Made by a program: the position numbers and the translations under genes. Source: Streptomyces poonensis (GTDB lineage: Bacteria; Actinomycetota; Actinomycetes; Streptomycetales; Streptomycetaceae). Taken from it: DNA of 64,000 bases. Where the stretch lies: NCBI RefSeq assembly GCF_014650915.1, contig NZ_BMVW01000001.1:930001-994000 (forward strand). The letters run 5' to 3'. Below are positions 49,181 to 58,050 of the stretch, piece after piece; the stretch's first letter is position 1; the number at the start of each line of letters is the position of its first letter. The notes under the pieces were generated by a model. The model ran no database searches. It had not been told where the DNA came from and worked only from the letters and a program-made list of their open reading frames with translations.

Positions 49181-49930
49181 TCACACCAGACGTCGCGCCG
49201 TGGCCCACCGCGTCAGCTCATGCCGGTTGGACAGCTGGAGCTTCCGGAGGACCGCCGAGACATGCGACTCGACCGTCTTGACGGAGATGTACAGCTGCTT
49301 GGCGATCTCCTTGTAGGCGTAACCGCGGGCGATGAGGCGCAGGACCTCACGTTCACGCTGGGTCAGGCGGTCCAGGTCCTCGTCGACGGGAGGGGCGTCC
49401 GTGGAGGCGAAGGCGTCGAGGACGAAGCCGGCCAGCCTCGGCGAGAACACGGCGTCCCCTTCCTGGACGCGGAAGATGGAGTCCACGAGGTCCGAGCCGG
49501 TGATCGTTTTCGTGACGTATCCCCGCGCTCCGCCTCGGATGACCCCGATGACGTCCTCGGCCGCGTCCGATACGGACAGGGCGAGGAAACGGACCGGCTG
49601 CTCGGGGTCGCCCATCAACGCCGCGCAACGACGCAGCACTTCGACCCCTCCGCCGCCCGGGAGGTGCACGTCGAGCAGCACCACCTCGGGACGGGAAGCA
49701 GTGATCACGGAGACCGCCTGGTCGACGTCGGCCGCCTCCCCGACCACCTCGACGCCCGTGCGTTCCGTCTGGCCGATCTCCGCCTGCACGCCTGTACGGA
49801 ACATACGGTGGTCGTCGACCAGCACGACCCGCACATGCCGCCCGGCTGTGGCCCCGCTCGCTTCCGCGCCCCCGCCGGTGCCCGAACCATCCGGCACGGC
49901 CGATCCGCTCGCCCCGTACACGTCGCTCAT
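49181..49930 (-). CDS. LuxR-family response regulator
   Basis: A 249-residue NarL-type regulator: receiver domain (about 33-155) with D39/D40, phospho-acceptor D87 in VVLLDVHLPGG, and K at VTKTI; LuxR helix-turn-helix (about 180-245; LTQREREVLRLIARGYAYKEIAKQL). A 28-residue Gly/Ser extension precedes the receiver. The ATG overlaps the kinase stop by 4 bases. It likely controls the divergent PspC/LiaF-like gene and itself. Confidence 0.95.
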   Translation of the reverse strand: MSDVYGASGSAVPDGSGTGGGAEASGATAGRHVRVVLVDDHRMFRTGVQAEIGQTERTGVEVVGEAADVDQAVSVITASRPEVVLLDVHLPGGGGVEVLRRCAALMGDPEQPVRFLALSVSDAAEDVIGVIRGGARGYVTKTITGSDLVDSIFRVQEGDAVFSPRLAGFVLDAFASTDAPPVDEDLDRLTQREREVLRLIARGYAYKEIAKQLYISVKTVESHVSAVLRKLQLSNRHELTRWATARRLV

Positions 49931-51198
49931 GACGTCGTCTCCGCCCTCTCCATCTCCAGTTCGACCTCGGTGCCGCCACCAGGTACGGCGCGGAGCCGTG
50001 CCGTACCCCCGTTGCGCTCCATGCGGCCGATGATCGATTCTCTGACGCCCATCCGGTCGGCGGGTATCGCATCGAGGTCGAACCCGGGTCCGCGGTCGCG
50101 GACGGACACGAACACGGTCCTTCCCTCGACCTCGGCGAAGACCTGCACGGCACCGCCCTCGCCACCGTACTTGGCCGCGTTCACCATCGCCTCGCGCGCG
50201 GCTTGCATCTGCGCGCCCAGACGTTCGTCGAGAGGGCAGTCGCCGACGACCACGACCTCGATGGGCACTCCGTGCTTGTCCTCCACCTCGGCGGCGTTTC
50301 GCTTCACGGCCTCGGCGAGCGTGCCGGGTTCCTCGTCCTCGTCCTTGCCGGTGCCTTCGGGCTTGTAGAGCCAGTTGCGCAGGTCACGCTCCTGGGCGCG
50401 GGCGAGACGGCGTACCTCGCCCGCGTTCTCGGCGTTGCGCTGTATCAGCGTCAGGGTGTGCAGCACGGAATCGTGAACGTGGGCGGCGACCTCGGCCCGC
50501 TCCTGGGCCCGGATACGCATGAGGCGCTCCTCGGAGAGATCCTGCGTCATACGGACCAGGTAGGGGCCGGCGAGCAGGGCTATGCCGACGAGGACGGCGA
50601 GCGCCGCCTGCAGCACCGAACCGAGGTGGGCGGCGGAGCCCTGCAGCACGAACATGCCGGAGACGCCCGCGGTGACGAGCAGGACACCGCCGACGGAACG
50701 GAGCAGGGTGAGCGTCCGCCGGCGACGGCCGACCTCGGCCCAGCGGGCCCGTCGCGCATTGTCGGCCTGGCGCCAGACCAGGGCGACACCGGCGGCGACC
50801 AGCACGGCCGGCCACAGATAGACCTTGGCTCCGCCGCCGAGGTTCACGTTGCCGACGAAGACCATGGCCACGACGACCATCAGGAGCAGGGCGACTATCT
50901 GGCCCCTGTCCGGCTTGCGGGCCACGAGTCTGCGGCGGCCGTCCGGCGAGGTCTCGGTGGAGAGTGCCGGTGGGCGCTGGTTGTCGACGCCGCCCACACC
51001 GAGCGGGACGAAGAACCAGAACGCCGCGTACAGCAGTGCGCCGAGACCGTCCGCGAGGAACAGCCCGGCGAACACGAAGCGCAGCCACACCACGGGCAGC
51101 CCGAGGTGCCCTGCGAGCCCTCGCGCCACGCCTCCGAGCCAGCGTCCGTCGCTGCTGCGGTAGAGCTTGCGCGGGGGCCGCGGGCTGTCGACTGGCAT
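49927..51198 (-). CDS. PspC-domain sensor histidine kinase
   Basis: The 423-residue product has an N-terminal PspC domain (about 11-70; KLYRSSDGRWLGGVARGLAGHLG), further membrane helices near 100-118, 128-142, 168-185 and 195-215, a HisKA_3 dimerisation segment with H242 in HVHDSVLHTL, and an ATPase domain (AAREAMVNAAKYGG, DRGPGFD). The start at 51198 follows GGAAG; ATGs at 51216 and 51252 are also possible. With the LuxR regulator and the divergent PspC/LiaF-like protein it resembles the EsrISR envelope-stress system of Corynebacterium and LiaFSR of Firmicutes. Confidence 0.93.
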   Translation of the reverse strand: MPVDSPRPPRKLYRSSDGRWLGGVARGLAGHLGLPVVWLRFVFAGLFLADGLGALLYAAFWFFVPLGVGGVDNQRPPALSTETSPDGRRRLVARKPDRGQIVALLLMVVVAMVFVGNVNLGGGAKVYLWPAVLVAAGVALVWRQADNARRARWAEVGRRRRTLTLLRSVGGVLLVTAGVSGMFVLQGSAAHLGSVLQAALAVLVGIALLAGPYLVRMTQDLSEERLMRIRAQERAEVAAHVHDSVLHTLTLIQRNAENAGEVRRLARAQERDLRNWLYKPEGTGKDEDEEPGTLAEAVKRNAAEVEDKHGVPIEVVVVGDCPLDERLGAQMQAAREAMVNAAKYGGEGGAVQVFAEVEGRTVFVSVRDRGPGFDLDAIPADRMGVRESIIGRMERNGGTARLRAVPGGGTEVELEMERAETTS

Positions 51199-51382
51199 CG
51201 CTGCGGCTTCCGGCATGCCATTGATGTTCACACGCCCGGCGGACGGGGGCATCAGGGTAGGTCCCCGAGACGCCCCTGATCTCCGCCGAGATCGCGGTCG
51301 AACGCATCCCCGGGTCAATATCAGGGTCGGGCCAGGGTCATTCCGACTGCCGCCGGGCGGTGGCGGCGGCGACGATGGAAAC

Positions 51383-52921
51383 ATGACAGATCAGCAGCAC
51401 GCGGCAGCGGAGCCGGGACCCGATCCGGGCCCGGGCGGCCGGCGGCCCACCACCGGGCCGCAGGACGCCGCGCCCTCGCCGGGCAAGGACGGCGGCACGG
51501 CTTCGCCGGGCACGGGCCAGGAGCCACCGCGCGCACACGGGAGCGCTCACGCGCAGGCGGGCGCGAACGCGCACGCGGGCATGGGCACGGGCGCGCCCGC
51601 GGATCAATCGACGACGGGCGACCCCGGCGGTGCAGCTGGAGAGTCCGTCCCGCCCCCCGCCAAGTTCCGGCGCGACCGGCAGCACAAGATGCTGGCCGGG
51701 GTGTGTTCCGGACTGGCGCGGCAGTGCGACATGGACCCCGTGATCTTCCGGATCGTGCTCGCGGTGCTCTCCCTGACCGGCGGCCTCGGTCTCATCTTCT
51801 ACGGCTTCGTCTGGCTGTTCGTGCCGCGCGAGGACGAGGAGGAGAACGAGATACGCAAGCTGCTGACCGGCCGCGTCGACGGCCAGGCCCTCGCGGCCGT
51901 GCTGTTCGCGCTGGTCGGCTGCGGCGTGTTCCTCACCATGCTGGGCAACAGCGGGGTGCTGACCTTCGCCGTGGTCCTCGCCCTGCTCCTCGCAGGGGCC
52001 GGGTACTGGTCGCAGCAGCGCGGCGCCCCCGTCCCGGACCCGCTCGCCGCGCACGCCGTCGCCGACGCTCCCCCGGAAGCGCAGGCGCCGCCCGTGCCGG
52101 CGTCCTACCCGTCCTGGTGGCGGGACCCGATCGTCAAGGACGGCACCCACGTGGGCGGCACGGGCTACCTGTGGGGACCCGGGACGGCCCGGGAGCGCGA
52201 CCTCGCGGCGGCGATCAACATCGCTCGTGGCACACCGCCCCACCGGGACACACACACCGTCCGCAAGCCGAAGCCTCGGGGCCCCCGCCGGACAGGCGGC
52301 TTGATATTCCTGCTCGCGCTGCTCGCCGGTGGCCTGGGCACCAGCGCCACGTGGGACGACCGAGCGCTGAACACCAGCCTGCAGACCGGTCTGGCCTGCG
52401 CGCTCGCCGTGTTCGGACTGGGCATCGCGATCAGCGCGTTCCTGGGGCGTACCGGCATGGGGTCCATCTTCCTGGCGGTGGTTACGGCGGGACTGCTGGC
52501 GGGCTCGGCGGCGCTGCCGGCGAACATCGACACACACTGGATACGCACGACCTGGGCGCCCACCGCCATGGCGGACGTCAAGCCACGGTACGACCTGGGC
52601 ACCGGCGTGGGCACGCTTGACCTGACGCGACTGGACGTGCCGAAGGACCGGACGCTGGCGACCGGAGCGGAAGTGGGCGTGGGCAAGGTCAAAGTCGTGG
52701 TCCCGCCGGATGTCACCGTGCGCCTGACCATCGAGGTGGGCATCGGCGACATCCAGTTGCCGGGGGACGGCAAGGAGGACGTGGACGTGGCACCGGACAA
52801 GCGGAGGGAGCTGACGCTGTCTCCCACCGACGACGCTCAGGGCGACAAATCCGGCGGCACGCTCGACGTCGCCCTCGAGGTCGGTGTGGGACAGGCGGAG
52901 GTCACTCGTGCTGCGTCATGA
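51383..52921 (+). CDS. PspC / LiaF-like membrane protein
   Basis: A 512-residue protein: a 90-residue disordered start, a PspC domain (about 95-150; QHKMLAGVCSGLARQCDMDPV) with its helix, further helices (about 170-212 and 300-385), and a C-terminal beta-rich region (about 400-512; ATGAEVGVGKVKVVVPPDV and EVGIGDIQLPG) like the LiaF/DUF2154 domain. In LiaFSR systems LiaF inhibits the kinase; the same role is plausible. It is divergent from the kinase gene, starts 185 bases away, and overlaps the next small gene. Confidence 0.9.
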   Translation: MTDQQHAAAEPGPDPGPGGRRPTTGPQDAAPSPGKDGGTASPGTGQEPPRAHGSAHAQAGANAHAGMGTGAPADQSTTGDPGGAAGESVPPPAKFRRDRQHKMLAGVCSGLARQCDMDPVIFRIVLAVLSLTGGLGLIFYGFVWLFVPREDEEENEIRKLLTGRVDGQALAAVLFALVGCGVFLTMLGNSGVLTFAVVLALLLAGAGYWSQQRGAPVPDPLAAHAVADAPPEAQAPPVPASYPSWWRDPIVKDGTHVGGTGYLWGPGTARERDLAAAINIARGTPPHRDTHTVRKPKPRGPRRTGGLIFLLALLAGGLGTSATWDDRALNTSLQTGLACALAVFGLGIAISAFLGRTGMGSIFLAVVTAGLLAGSAALPANIDTHWIRTTWAPTAMADVKPRYDLGTGVGTLDLTRLDVPKDRTLATGAEVGVGKVKVVVPPDVTVRLTIEVGIGDIQLPGDGKEDVDVAPDKRRELTLSPTDDAQGDKSGGTLDVALEVGVGQAEVTRAAS

Positions 52922-53177
52922 CGTCCAGCCCGGCAAGCTCGTCGCCGGCTTCTTTCTGCTCCTCACAGCAGTGATCTACGCCGGTGACGCGGGCGACGCC
53001 TGGGACACTCCCTGGTTCGTGGCCATCCCGGTGATCATCGTGGGCCTGTTCCTCGCGGGAGTGACCGCGTTCCTGACCCAGGCGATACGCCACCGCCGGA
53101 CATCACCGGCACAGGGAGCGAAGGCTCCGCGGGCCACACGGACATCGAACGCCGAGACGCCGGACCGGAGCGAGTGA
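52908..53177 (+). CDS. Small two-helix membrane protein in the PspC operon
   Basis: An 89-residue product whose GTG start overlaps the PspC/LiaF stop by 14 bases; GGCGGAGG lies 6 bases before it. Two helices (about 9-28, KLVAGFFLLLTAVIYAG, and 37-60, WFVAIPVIIVGLFLAGVTAF) are followed by a basic tail. Unknown family; the position suggests an accessory part of the envelope-stress module. Confidence 0.83.
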   Translation: MLRHDVQPGKLVAGFFLLLTAVIYAGDAGDAWDTPWFVAIPVIIVGLFLAGVTAFLTQAIRHRRTSPAQGAKAPRATRTSNAETPDRSE

Positions 53178-53236
53178 CGCCTGCCGCCGGATGACGCCTC
53201 GCGATCACGCTCCTGCTCAGTGACTGGCCTGCCGGG

Positions 53237-53270
53237 GGCGGCACACCAGGCACACCGAGTGTGTGCCGCC
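53237..53270. terminator. Bidirectional terminator before DoxX
   Basis: A 10-bp stem (53237-53246 with 53261-53270, GGCGGCACAC) has a 14-base loop containing an alternative inner hairpin. It lies between convergent genes. Confidence 0.7.
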
Positions 53271-53290
53271 TGGTCGGCGTCGAGGGCGAA

Positions 53291-53821
53291 TCAGCGGTAG
53301 TCGTCAGCCCGCTGCCCGCGTCGTGCGCGAATGGCCGCGTCGACCGAGAAGACGGAGGCGCCGGCGAGCATGAGCGGGGTCCAGGCCATGAGGTAGGGGA
53401 GGTCGTTGCCGTAGTAGTAGGGGTCGGAGGCCCAGCTGACCGTCAGCCACAGGCTGAGGGAGATCAGGGCCCCGCCGAACGCTGCGAGACGGGTGAGGAG
53501 TCCTAGGAAGGCACCGATACCCACGGCGAGCTCGCCGATGGCGATGACGTAGCCGAAGCCGACAGGGTTCTCGAGGGCTAGATCGACGAGCTGGGGGATC
53601 GCTGCGGAGTCGCGCACCGAGCGCATCGTGTCGCCGATCGATCCCGCACCGGACTCGGACATGAACGCACTGTCGGTCAGTTTGTCCAGGCCGGCGTAGA
53701 TGAACGTGACGCCGAGGAAGATCCGCAGAGGCAGCAGGGCACAGCGAGTGGCGGTGTCGCGCCAGTCGCGGCCACCACCGGGAAAGGGAGTCTGCGTGTC
53801 CGTACGGATACCGTGCGTCAT
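53291..53821 (-). CDS. DoxX-family membrane protein
   Basis: A 176-residue protein with four membrane helices and the DoxX signature: LRIFLGVTFIYAGLDKL near residues 30-46, GELAVGIGAFLGLLTRLAA near 95-115, and a conserved C-terminal helix (MAWTPLMLAGASVFSVDAAI). DoxX proteins are linked to thiosulfate:quinone oxidation in archaea and, in mycobacteria, to an oxidoreductase complex with SodA and SseA; the role here is unknown. Starts at ATG behind GAAGAG. Confidence 0.88.
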   Translation of the reverse strand: MTHGIRTDTQTPFPGGGRDWRDTATRCALLPLRIFLGVTFIYAGLDKLTDSAFMSESGAGSIGDTMRSVRDSAAIPQLVDLALENPVGFGYVIAIGELAVGIGAFLGLLTRLAAFGGALISLSLWLTVSWASDPYYYGNDLPYLMAWTPLMLAGASVFSVDAAIRARRGQRADDYR

Positions 53822-54122
53822 GACTCTTCGCCGCCTTCCGCCGCCGTGCCATTGCCCCCTCAACTGACCATACGTACGAAAGGGGGGTGCCGCTCAATAA
53901 CGCGGTGGCGGTTACTCGGGTGCGGTGTCGGCCTCTGACTCGGCACCGGTTTCGGACTCGGTGTCGGCTGCTTCGGCGCCGGTCGGGCAGGGCCCGCCCA
54001 TCGTGTCGGTTCGTCGTGTCGGTTCGTCGTGTCAGTCCGTCGTGTCAGTTCGTCGCGTCAGTCCGTCGCGTCAGTCCGTCGCCTCGAGCGCGCACCGGCC
54101 GGTAGGCATTCCGGCGGTCGTG
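53822..54122. other. DoxX to TIG-like gene spacer
   Basis: About 300 bases. The left part is the DoxX promoter region with short GGTGTCGG repeats; the right part is the 13-base array downstream of the next gene. No coding frame with supporting features. Confidence 0.6.
54003..54080 (-). repeat. Six 13-base repeats derived from a gene's 3' end
   Basis: Six exact-pitch 13-base units (form GTGTCGGTTCGTC / GCGTCAGTCCGTC) resemble the last bases of the gene at 54123, whose coding strand ends GACGGACTGAC. Four of the six units carry TGA on that strand. Confidence 0.9.
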
Positions 54123-55559
54123 TCAGTCCGTCACGTCGATCACGCACCGGTTGGTCTCCACTCCGGCGGCCGTGACGACCTGGACCTCCACCCGGCCGGG
54201 CTCCACGTCGGCGGGGACCGGCACTGTCAGTACGGCGTCCGTGGGGTTGCTGAAGCCTCCGGCGACGGGGACGAGCGGCACGTGCACATGGACGGCTCCG
54301 ATGCGGACCACCATGCGGGACAGCCGGTCCGCGGTGTGGGCCCCCGGCGGTACGAAACCCGCGCCGCGGATCTCGATGTCGTCGCCGGTGCGGATGGGCG
54401 CGTCGAGGTCGCCGGCCTCCCGTGCCCGGACCACGGAGAGGATCACGGGCCGACCACCCTCCGCGTACTTGCCGGAGAAGTACGTGGCCGCGGCGACCAG
54501 TACGAGGAGGGCCAGTCCCCAGGGGAGGTCGGGAAGCCGGCCCGGGTGGCGGGCCAGTCGTACGAGAGCGAACAGGAGGGCGACAGTGTTCACGACGATG
54601 TACTGGATGTCGGTGAAGCTGCCGCGGCCCGAGTCGTCGGTGAGCAGGTCGGCGGCGCGGGGCCGGTCCGCGCGCACCTTCTGCAGGCGCTGGCCGAGGA
54701 CGCGCAGGCCGACCACGCGCCGTACCAGTACGGCGATCCCGCACGTCACCGCAAGGACGGTGACCACTCCGGCACCGCGGGCGAGGTCGAGGCCGGCGAT
54801 CAGCGCGTCGCGGCGGCCGTGCTCCGAGGCGGCGGCCAGTTGCCCGGCCAGCACCAGAACCGAGTACACGGCGAGAAGCACCCAGCCCGCCGCCACCGCG
54901 CGGGAGGTGGACAGCCGGTTGTCCTCGCCGATCACTGGCGCCAGTGCGCCTCCTCGGGCGCGGTGCAGGTATCCGGCGCCCGTCAGTGCCGCGCCCACCA
55001 CCAGTGCGGCCAGCAGGCCGGCCGTCCGCGCGGCGCTCCAGCCCGCGCCGATCGCGGTGAACGCCTGGACGAGGAGCAAGGCCAGGACGGCACCCCAGAC
55101 CACGATCGCCGTATGCAGCCACAGACGTCCGAGCCAGGCCTCGCCCTCCACGCGACCGCGCTCGGCGACGAGGGCGGCGGACTGGGTGAGTTCGTCGGAG
55201 ACCCACTGGCGGGACGCGGCCGGGGAATGCGCGACCGCCGCGGGCAGTCCCTTGCCGGAAGCGAACTCCTCACGCTGGTGCAGGAACTCGGCGACTGCGC
55301 GCCGATGTCCCTCGCGCGCCCCGTGCGGGCAGTCCCCGCACGCACAGCCGCCCTCATGGGCGCCCGCGCCCCGTCTCGCCTCCTGTACCGCCACGCCCGA
55401 GCCGCCTTCCCGCGCCGCTTCACCCGTCTCCGCCGACCGGCACTGGGCCGTCGGCACCGGACCGCCACCGACCCCGTCCGTCGGCGACAGACCATCGGCA
55501 TCCGCCCGCGGTTCCCGCCCGCTGGGAGGTGCCGGTGCCCGTTCTGCCGCTCCGTACAT
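54123..55559 (-). CDS. Multi-pass membrane protein with TIG-like C-terminal domain
   Basis: A 478-residue product. A Cys/Gly/Arg-rich N-terminal part is followed by membrane helices near 150-175, 185-205, 230-250, 270-295 and 330-365. The C-terminal 115 residues (VILSVVRAREAGDLDAPIRTGDDIEIRGAGFV to VEVQVVTAAGVETN) follow the IPT/TIG immunoglobulin-like pattern; this is pattern reading only. The ATG at 55559 was preferred over a TTG 24 bases upstream. No ribosome site is strong. Confidence 0.72.
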   Translation of the reverse strand: MYGAAERAPAPPSGREPRADADGLSPTDGVGGGPVPTAQCRSAETGEAAREGGSGVAVQEARRGAGAHEGGCACGDCPHGAREGHRRAVAEFLHQREEFASGKGLPAAVAHSPAASRQWVSDELTQSAALVAERGRVEGEAWLGRLWLHTAIVVWGAVLALLLVQAFTAIGAGWSAARTAGLLAALVVGAALTGAGYLHRARGGALAPVIGEDNRLSTSRAVAAGWVLLAVYSVLVLAGQLAAASEHGRRDALIAGLDLARGAGVVTVLAVTCGIAVLVRRVVGLRVLGQRLQKVRADRPRAADLLTDDSGRGSFTDIQYIVVNTVALLFALVRLARHPGRLPDLPWGLALLVLVAAATYFSGKYAEGGRPVILSVVRAREAGDLDAPIRTGDDIEIRGAGFVPPGAHTADRLSRMVVRIGAVHVHVPLVPVAGGFSNPTDAVLTVPVPADVEPGRVEVQVVTAAGVETNRCVIDVTD

Positions 55560-55894
55560 CTGCGCTCTGCGACAGTCGTACAACTACCGTGCGATGACAG
55601 CGAATTGTGCCGTACGGAACATGCTCGTCGTCCGGCAGGTCTGGTCAGCGGGGGGTGAACCGTGGAGAAGGGTGTTGACCAGCGCGTCCGGAGGCGTCCG
55701 GAGGCGTCCGGCAGGGCGGCGGTACTACGCGGTCGCGATCAGTGATCCATACCTCCCGCCGTCTTCGCTTCCCCTCTCGCCGCCTTCGCCTCCCCTCTCG
55801 CCGTCATCGCTTCCCCTCTCGCTGTCTCCACATCTCCTCTCCCCGTCTTCGCTTCCCCTCTCCCCGTGAAGCGCCCGGCTGCGAGAATTTCCGT
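55560..55894. other. Divergent spacer with a 21-base repeat array
   Basis: Holds the promoters of the two flanking genes and the 21-base array at 55758-55862. I see no further element. Confidence 0.6.
55758..55862. repeat. Five 21-base tandem repeats upstream of the DUF4429 gene
   Basis: Five pyrimidine-rich 21-base units (core TTCGCTTCCCCTCT) lie at exact pitch and end 32 bases before the ATG at 55895. The fourth unit is the most divergent. Confidence 0.9.
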
Positions 55895-56776
55895 ATGGCC
55901 GAGATCATCCAGCGCGACGGGACCTGGGCCTTCGACGGCACCACGGTCCGGATCACGCCGGGACTCCACCGCTCCGTGCCACTGTTCCGGCAGACGTACG
56001 GAGAGATCACCGTGCCTCTGGAAGCGGTGTCGGGCGTCGTCTTCGAACCCGAGCGCAAACGCGGTCGCCTGCGGCTGCGGCTGCGCGAAGGCTGCGATCC
56101 GCTGCTGCAGGCGACCGGAGGACGGCTGCCCGACTCCGCCGATCCCTACCGGCTCATCGTCGACGTCGACCGCTCGGGCGTCGCCGAGTACGTGGCGGAG
56201 GAGATACGCCGCGCCCTGCTCCTCGAACAGGTCCCGAAGGAGCCCGCCAAGGCCTATCTCCTGTCCGGTCCGCCGGTGCCCGTGTCGGTGCGGTCCAGCG
56301 ACGGCACGGTCTCCTTCGACGGTACGCACGTCCGGATCGACTGGAGCGACACGTCCGACCGGGTCAAGCGGGCCACGGGTCCGCGGATCATCGCGATCGG
56401 CGATCTGGTGCAGGTGGAGTGGCTGCCCAACTCTGGTTACGAGGACGGGTTCATGCGTTTCGTGACCCGTGAGACGGCGTTCTCCAAACTGCCGCCAGAG
56501 AAGGATCCGTACGCCCTCGACCTGTGGGGCAGCGCCCGACGCGACCTGCTCACGGCCCTCGTCGCGACGGCGGTGACCGCGCGGCTCCCCCACCCCTCCA
56601 CGCGGGCGATCGACTACGTGGACCGGCCCCGGATCGGCCCGGCCCCTTCACCGCCGTCCGACGACCACGACGTACTGCTGCGCCGATTACGGGAGTTGGG
56701 GGAGCTGCACCGTGACGGGGTGCTCACGGACGAGGAGTTCGCGCTCACGAAGGCGGCGGTGCTCAGGAGGTTCTGA
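55895..56776 (+). CDS. DUF4429 protein with C-terminal SHOCT domain and a TTA codon
   Basis: A 293-residue cytoplasmic protein: two DUF4429 repeats (about 5-105 and 130-230; DGTWAFDGTTVRITPGLHRS and DGTVSFDGTHVRIDWSD), then a SHOCT helix pair at the end (LRELGELHRDGVLTDEEFALTKAAVLRRF). SHOCT domains often mark oligomerising or membrane-linked bacterial proteins. Leu265 is encoded by TTA (56687-56689), the codon read by bldA tRNA, so full expression should depend on bldA and thus on development or late growth. Confidence 0.88.
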   Translation: MAEIIQRDGTWAFDGTTVRITPGLHRSVPLFRQTYGEITVPLEAVSGVVFEPERKRGRLRLRLREGCDPLLQATGGRLPDSADPYRLIVDVDRSGVAEYVAEEIRRALLLEQVPKEPAKAYLLSGPPVPVSVRSSDGTVSFDGTHVRIDWSDTSDRVKRATGPRIIAIGDLVQVEWLPNSGYEDGFMRFVTRETAFSKLPPEKDPYALDLWGSARRDLLTALVATAVTARLPHPSTRAIDYVDRPRIGPAPSPPSDDHDVLLRRLRELGELHRDGVLTDEEFALTKAAVLRRF

Positions 56777-56779
56777 CCT

Positions 56780-56860
56780 CGGACCGATCACTATCGCTCG
56801 CAGTCGCTCACGGCTCACTCACAGCCGCTCATGGCTCGCTCACAGCCGCTCATGGGGCGT
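56780..56860. repeat. Short CGCTCA-type repeats after the DUF4429 gene
   Basis: Imperfect GCTCACAGCCGCTCATGG-like units occur twice to three times between the DUF4429 stop and the aldolase stop. Confidence 0.65.
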
Positions 56861-56894
56861 CGACCTCACGGGCGGAGGGCCCGCCGACCGGCCT

Positions 56895-57689
56895 CTAGCT
56901 CAGCAGATCCGGCTCGCTCCTGCTGATGTCCTGCCACAGAGGCTGGTAGCTGATCCATGCCACCAGGTCTCCGCCCAGTTGCTCGCGCGTGGCGACCGCC
57001 TGCCGGTGGCCGATCAGCACCGGCCGTCCTGCGGCGCGGGCGGTGAGCTGGACCTGCGCCGACCGCTCCATCGTCAGGAACCACCACGCTGCCGCATCCA
57101 CCGAGTCCCCCACGGTCAGCAGCCCGTGGTTGCGCAGGACCAGCGCCTTGCGGCTGCCGAGCGCGGTGGCGACCCGGCGGCCCTCCTCGGCGTCCACGGT
57201 GACACCGGTGTACGAGTCGTACAGCGCCATGTCCTCGTAGAAGGCGCAGCTCTCCTGGGTGATCGGGTCCAGGAGGTCACCGAGGGCGGAGAGCGCGCGT
57301 CCGTGCACCGAGTGGCAGTGGGCGACGGCGACGACGTCCGGGCGGGCCGCGTGCACCTGGGCGTGCATGGTGAACGCCGTCTGGTTCACGTGGTAGCGGC
57401 CCTCGACGACCTGTCCCTCGGAGTTCGCCATCACCAGGTCGCTCACTGTGACGTGCCGGAACGACATCCCGAACGGATTGACCCAGAAACAGTCGCTGAA
57501 CTCGGGGTCTCGCGCCGTGATGTGCCCGGAGACCCCGTCCTCGAAGCCGAGCCGCCCGAAGATCCGCAGTGCTCCGGCCAGCCGTTCCTTGCGGTGTCGC
57601 CGCTCGTCGTCCAGCGTCTCGTGCTTGGGCGGCATGGCGAACCGCAGTTGGTCGGTGGGGCGGGGCAGGGGCGGTGTGGGCCTGTGCAT
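56895..57689 (-). CDS. Class II aldolase/adducin family protein
   Basis: A 264-residue protein of the fuculose-1-phosphate aldolase/adducin fold with three metal His: H124 and H126 in AVAHCHSVHG and H188 in RNHGLL, and EEYEDM-like FYEDMALYD. Related proteins include fuculose and ribulose phosphate aldolases and epimerases. GGAGG precedes the ATG. It could use a sugar phosphate or a decarboxylation substrate; the pathway is not shown. Confidence 0.9.
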   Translation of the reverse strand: MHRPTPPLPRPTDQLRFAMPPKHETLDDERRHRKERLAGALRIFGRLGFEDGVSGHITARDPEFSDCFWVNPFGMSFRHVTVSDLVMANSEGQVVEGRYHVNQTAFTMHAQVHAARPDVVAVAHCHSVHGRALSALGDLLDPITQESCAFYEDMALYDSYTGVTVDAEEGRRVATALGSRKALVLRNHGLLTVGDSVDAAAWWFLTMERSAQVQLTARAAGRPVLIGHRQAVATREQLGGDLVAWISYQPLWQDISRSEPDLLS

Positions 57690-58050
57690 GAGTCCTCCAG
57701 CAGTGGTTCCGCAGGTACGGAAGCGGAAGCGGCAGCGGAAGCGGAAGTTGAGGCCGGTCGCCGGTCTCCGCGCGCGGGGTACGGGTCCGCCGGGCGAAGA
57801 CAATACGGATCCGTTACGGGAGTCATGCGAGCACGACATCCTGACGGGCAGGCCATGGACATGGCCACGGGCATGGGGATGGACATGGCCACGGGCATGG
57901 GGATGGACATGGGGTTGGGCGGAGGCATGGGCACGGACATGGATATGGATATGGACACGAACGCCCGCCGGTCGGCCACCGGCTTCCCGTAGGTCACCGT
58001 GTCCGTATACCCGACAGCAGGTGTCCGGTATCGGTGTCAGGCTCGACTTC
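57690..58050. other. Aldolase to PNPOx-like spacer with low-complexity repeats
   Basis: Contains GGAAGC repeats (57718-57752), a 24-base ATGGACATGGCC repeat array (57855-57960) and the PNPOx-like promoter region. Frames through the array would give Met/Asp- or His-rich peptides, which I do not accept as genes. Confidence 0.65.
57855..57960. repeat. 24-base tandem repeat plus decayed copies
   Basis: Two perfect copies of a 24-base unit starting ATGGACATGGCCACGGGC lie at 57855-57902, followed by decayed ATGGACATG units to about 57960. The array is intergenic. Confidence 0.88.

Noticed and set aside
57855..57992. A 45-residue Met/Asp-rich plus-strand ORF that could look like a metal-binding peptide
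   Set aside because: It is only the translation of the tandem array, with no ribosome site or family support.
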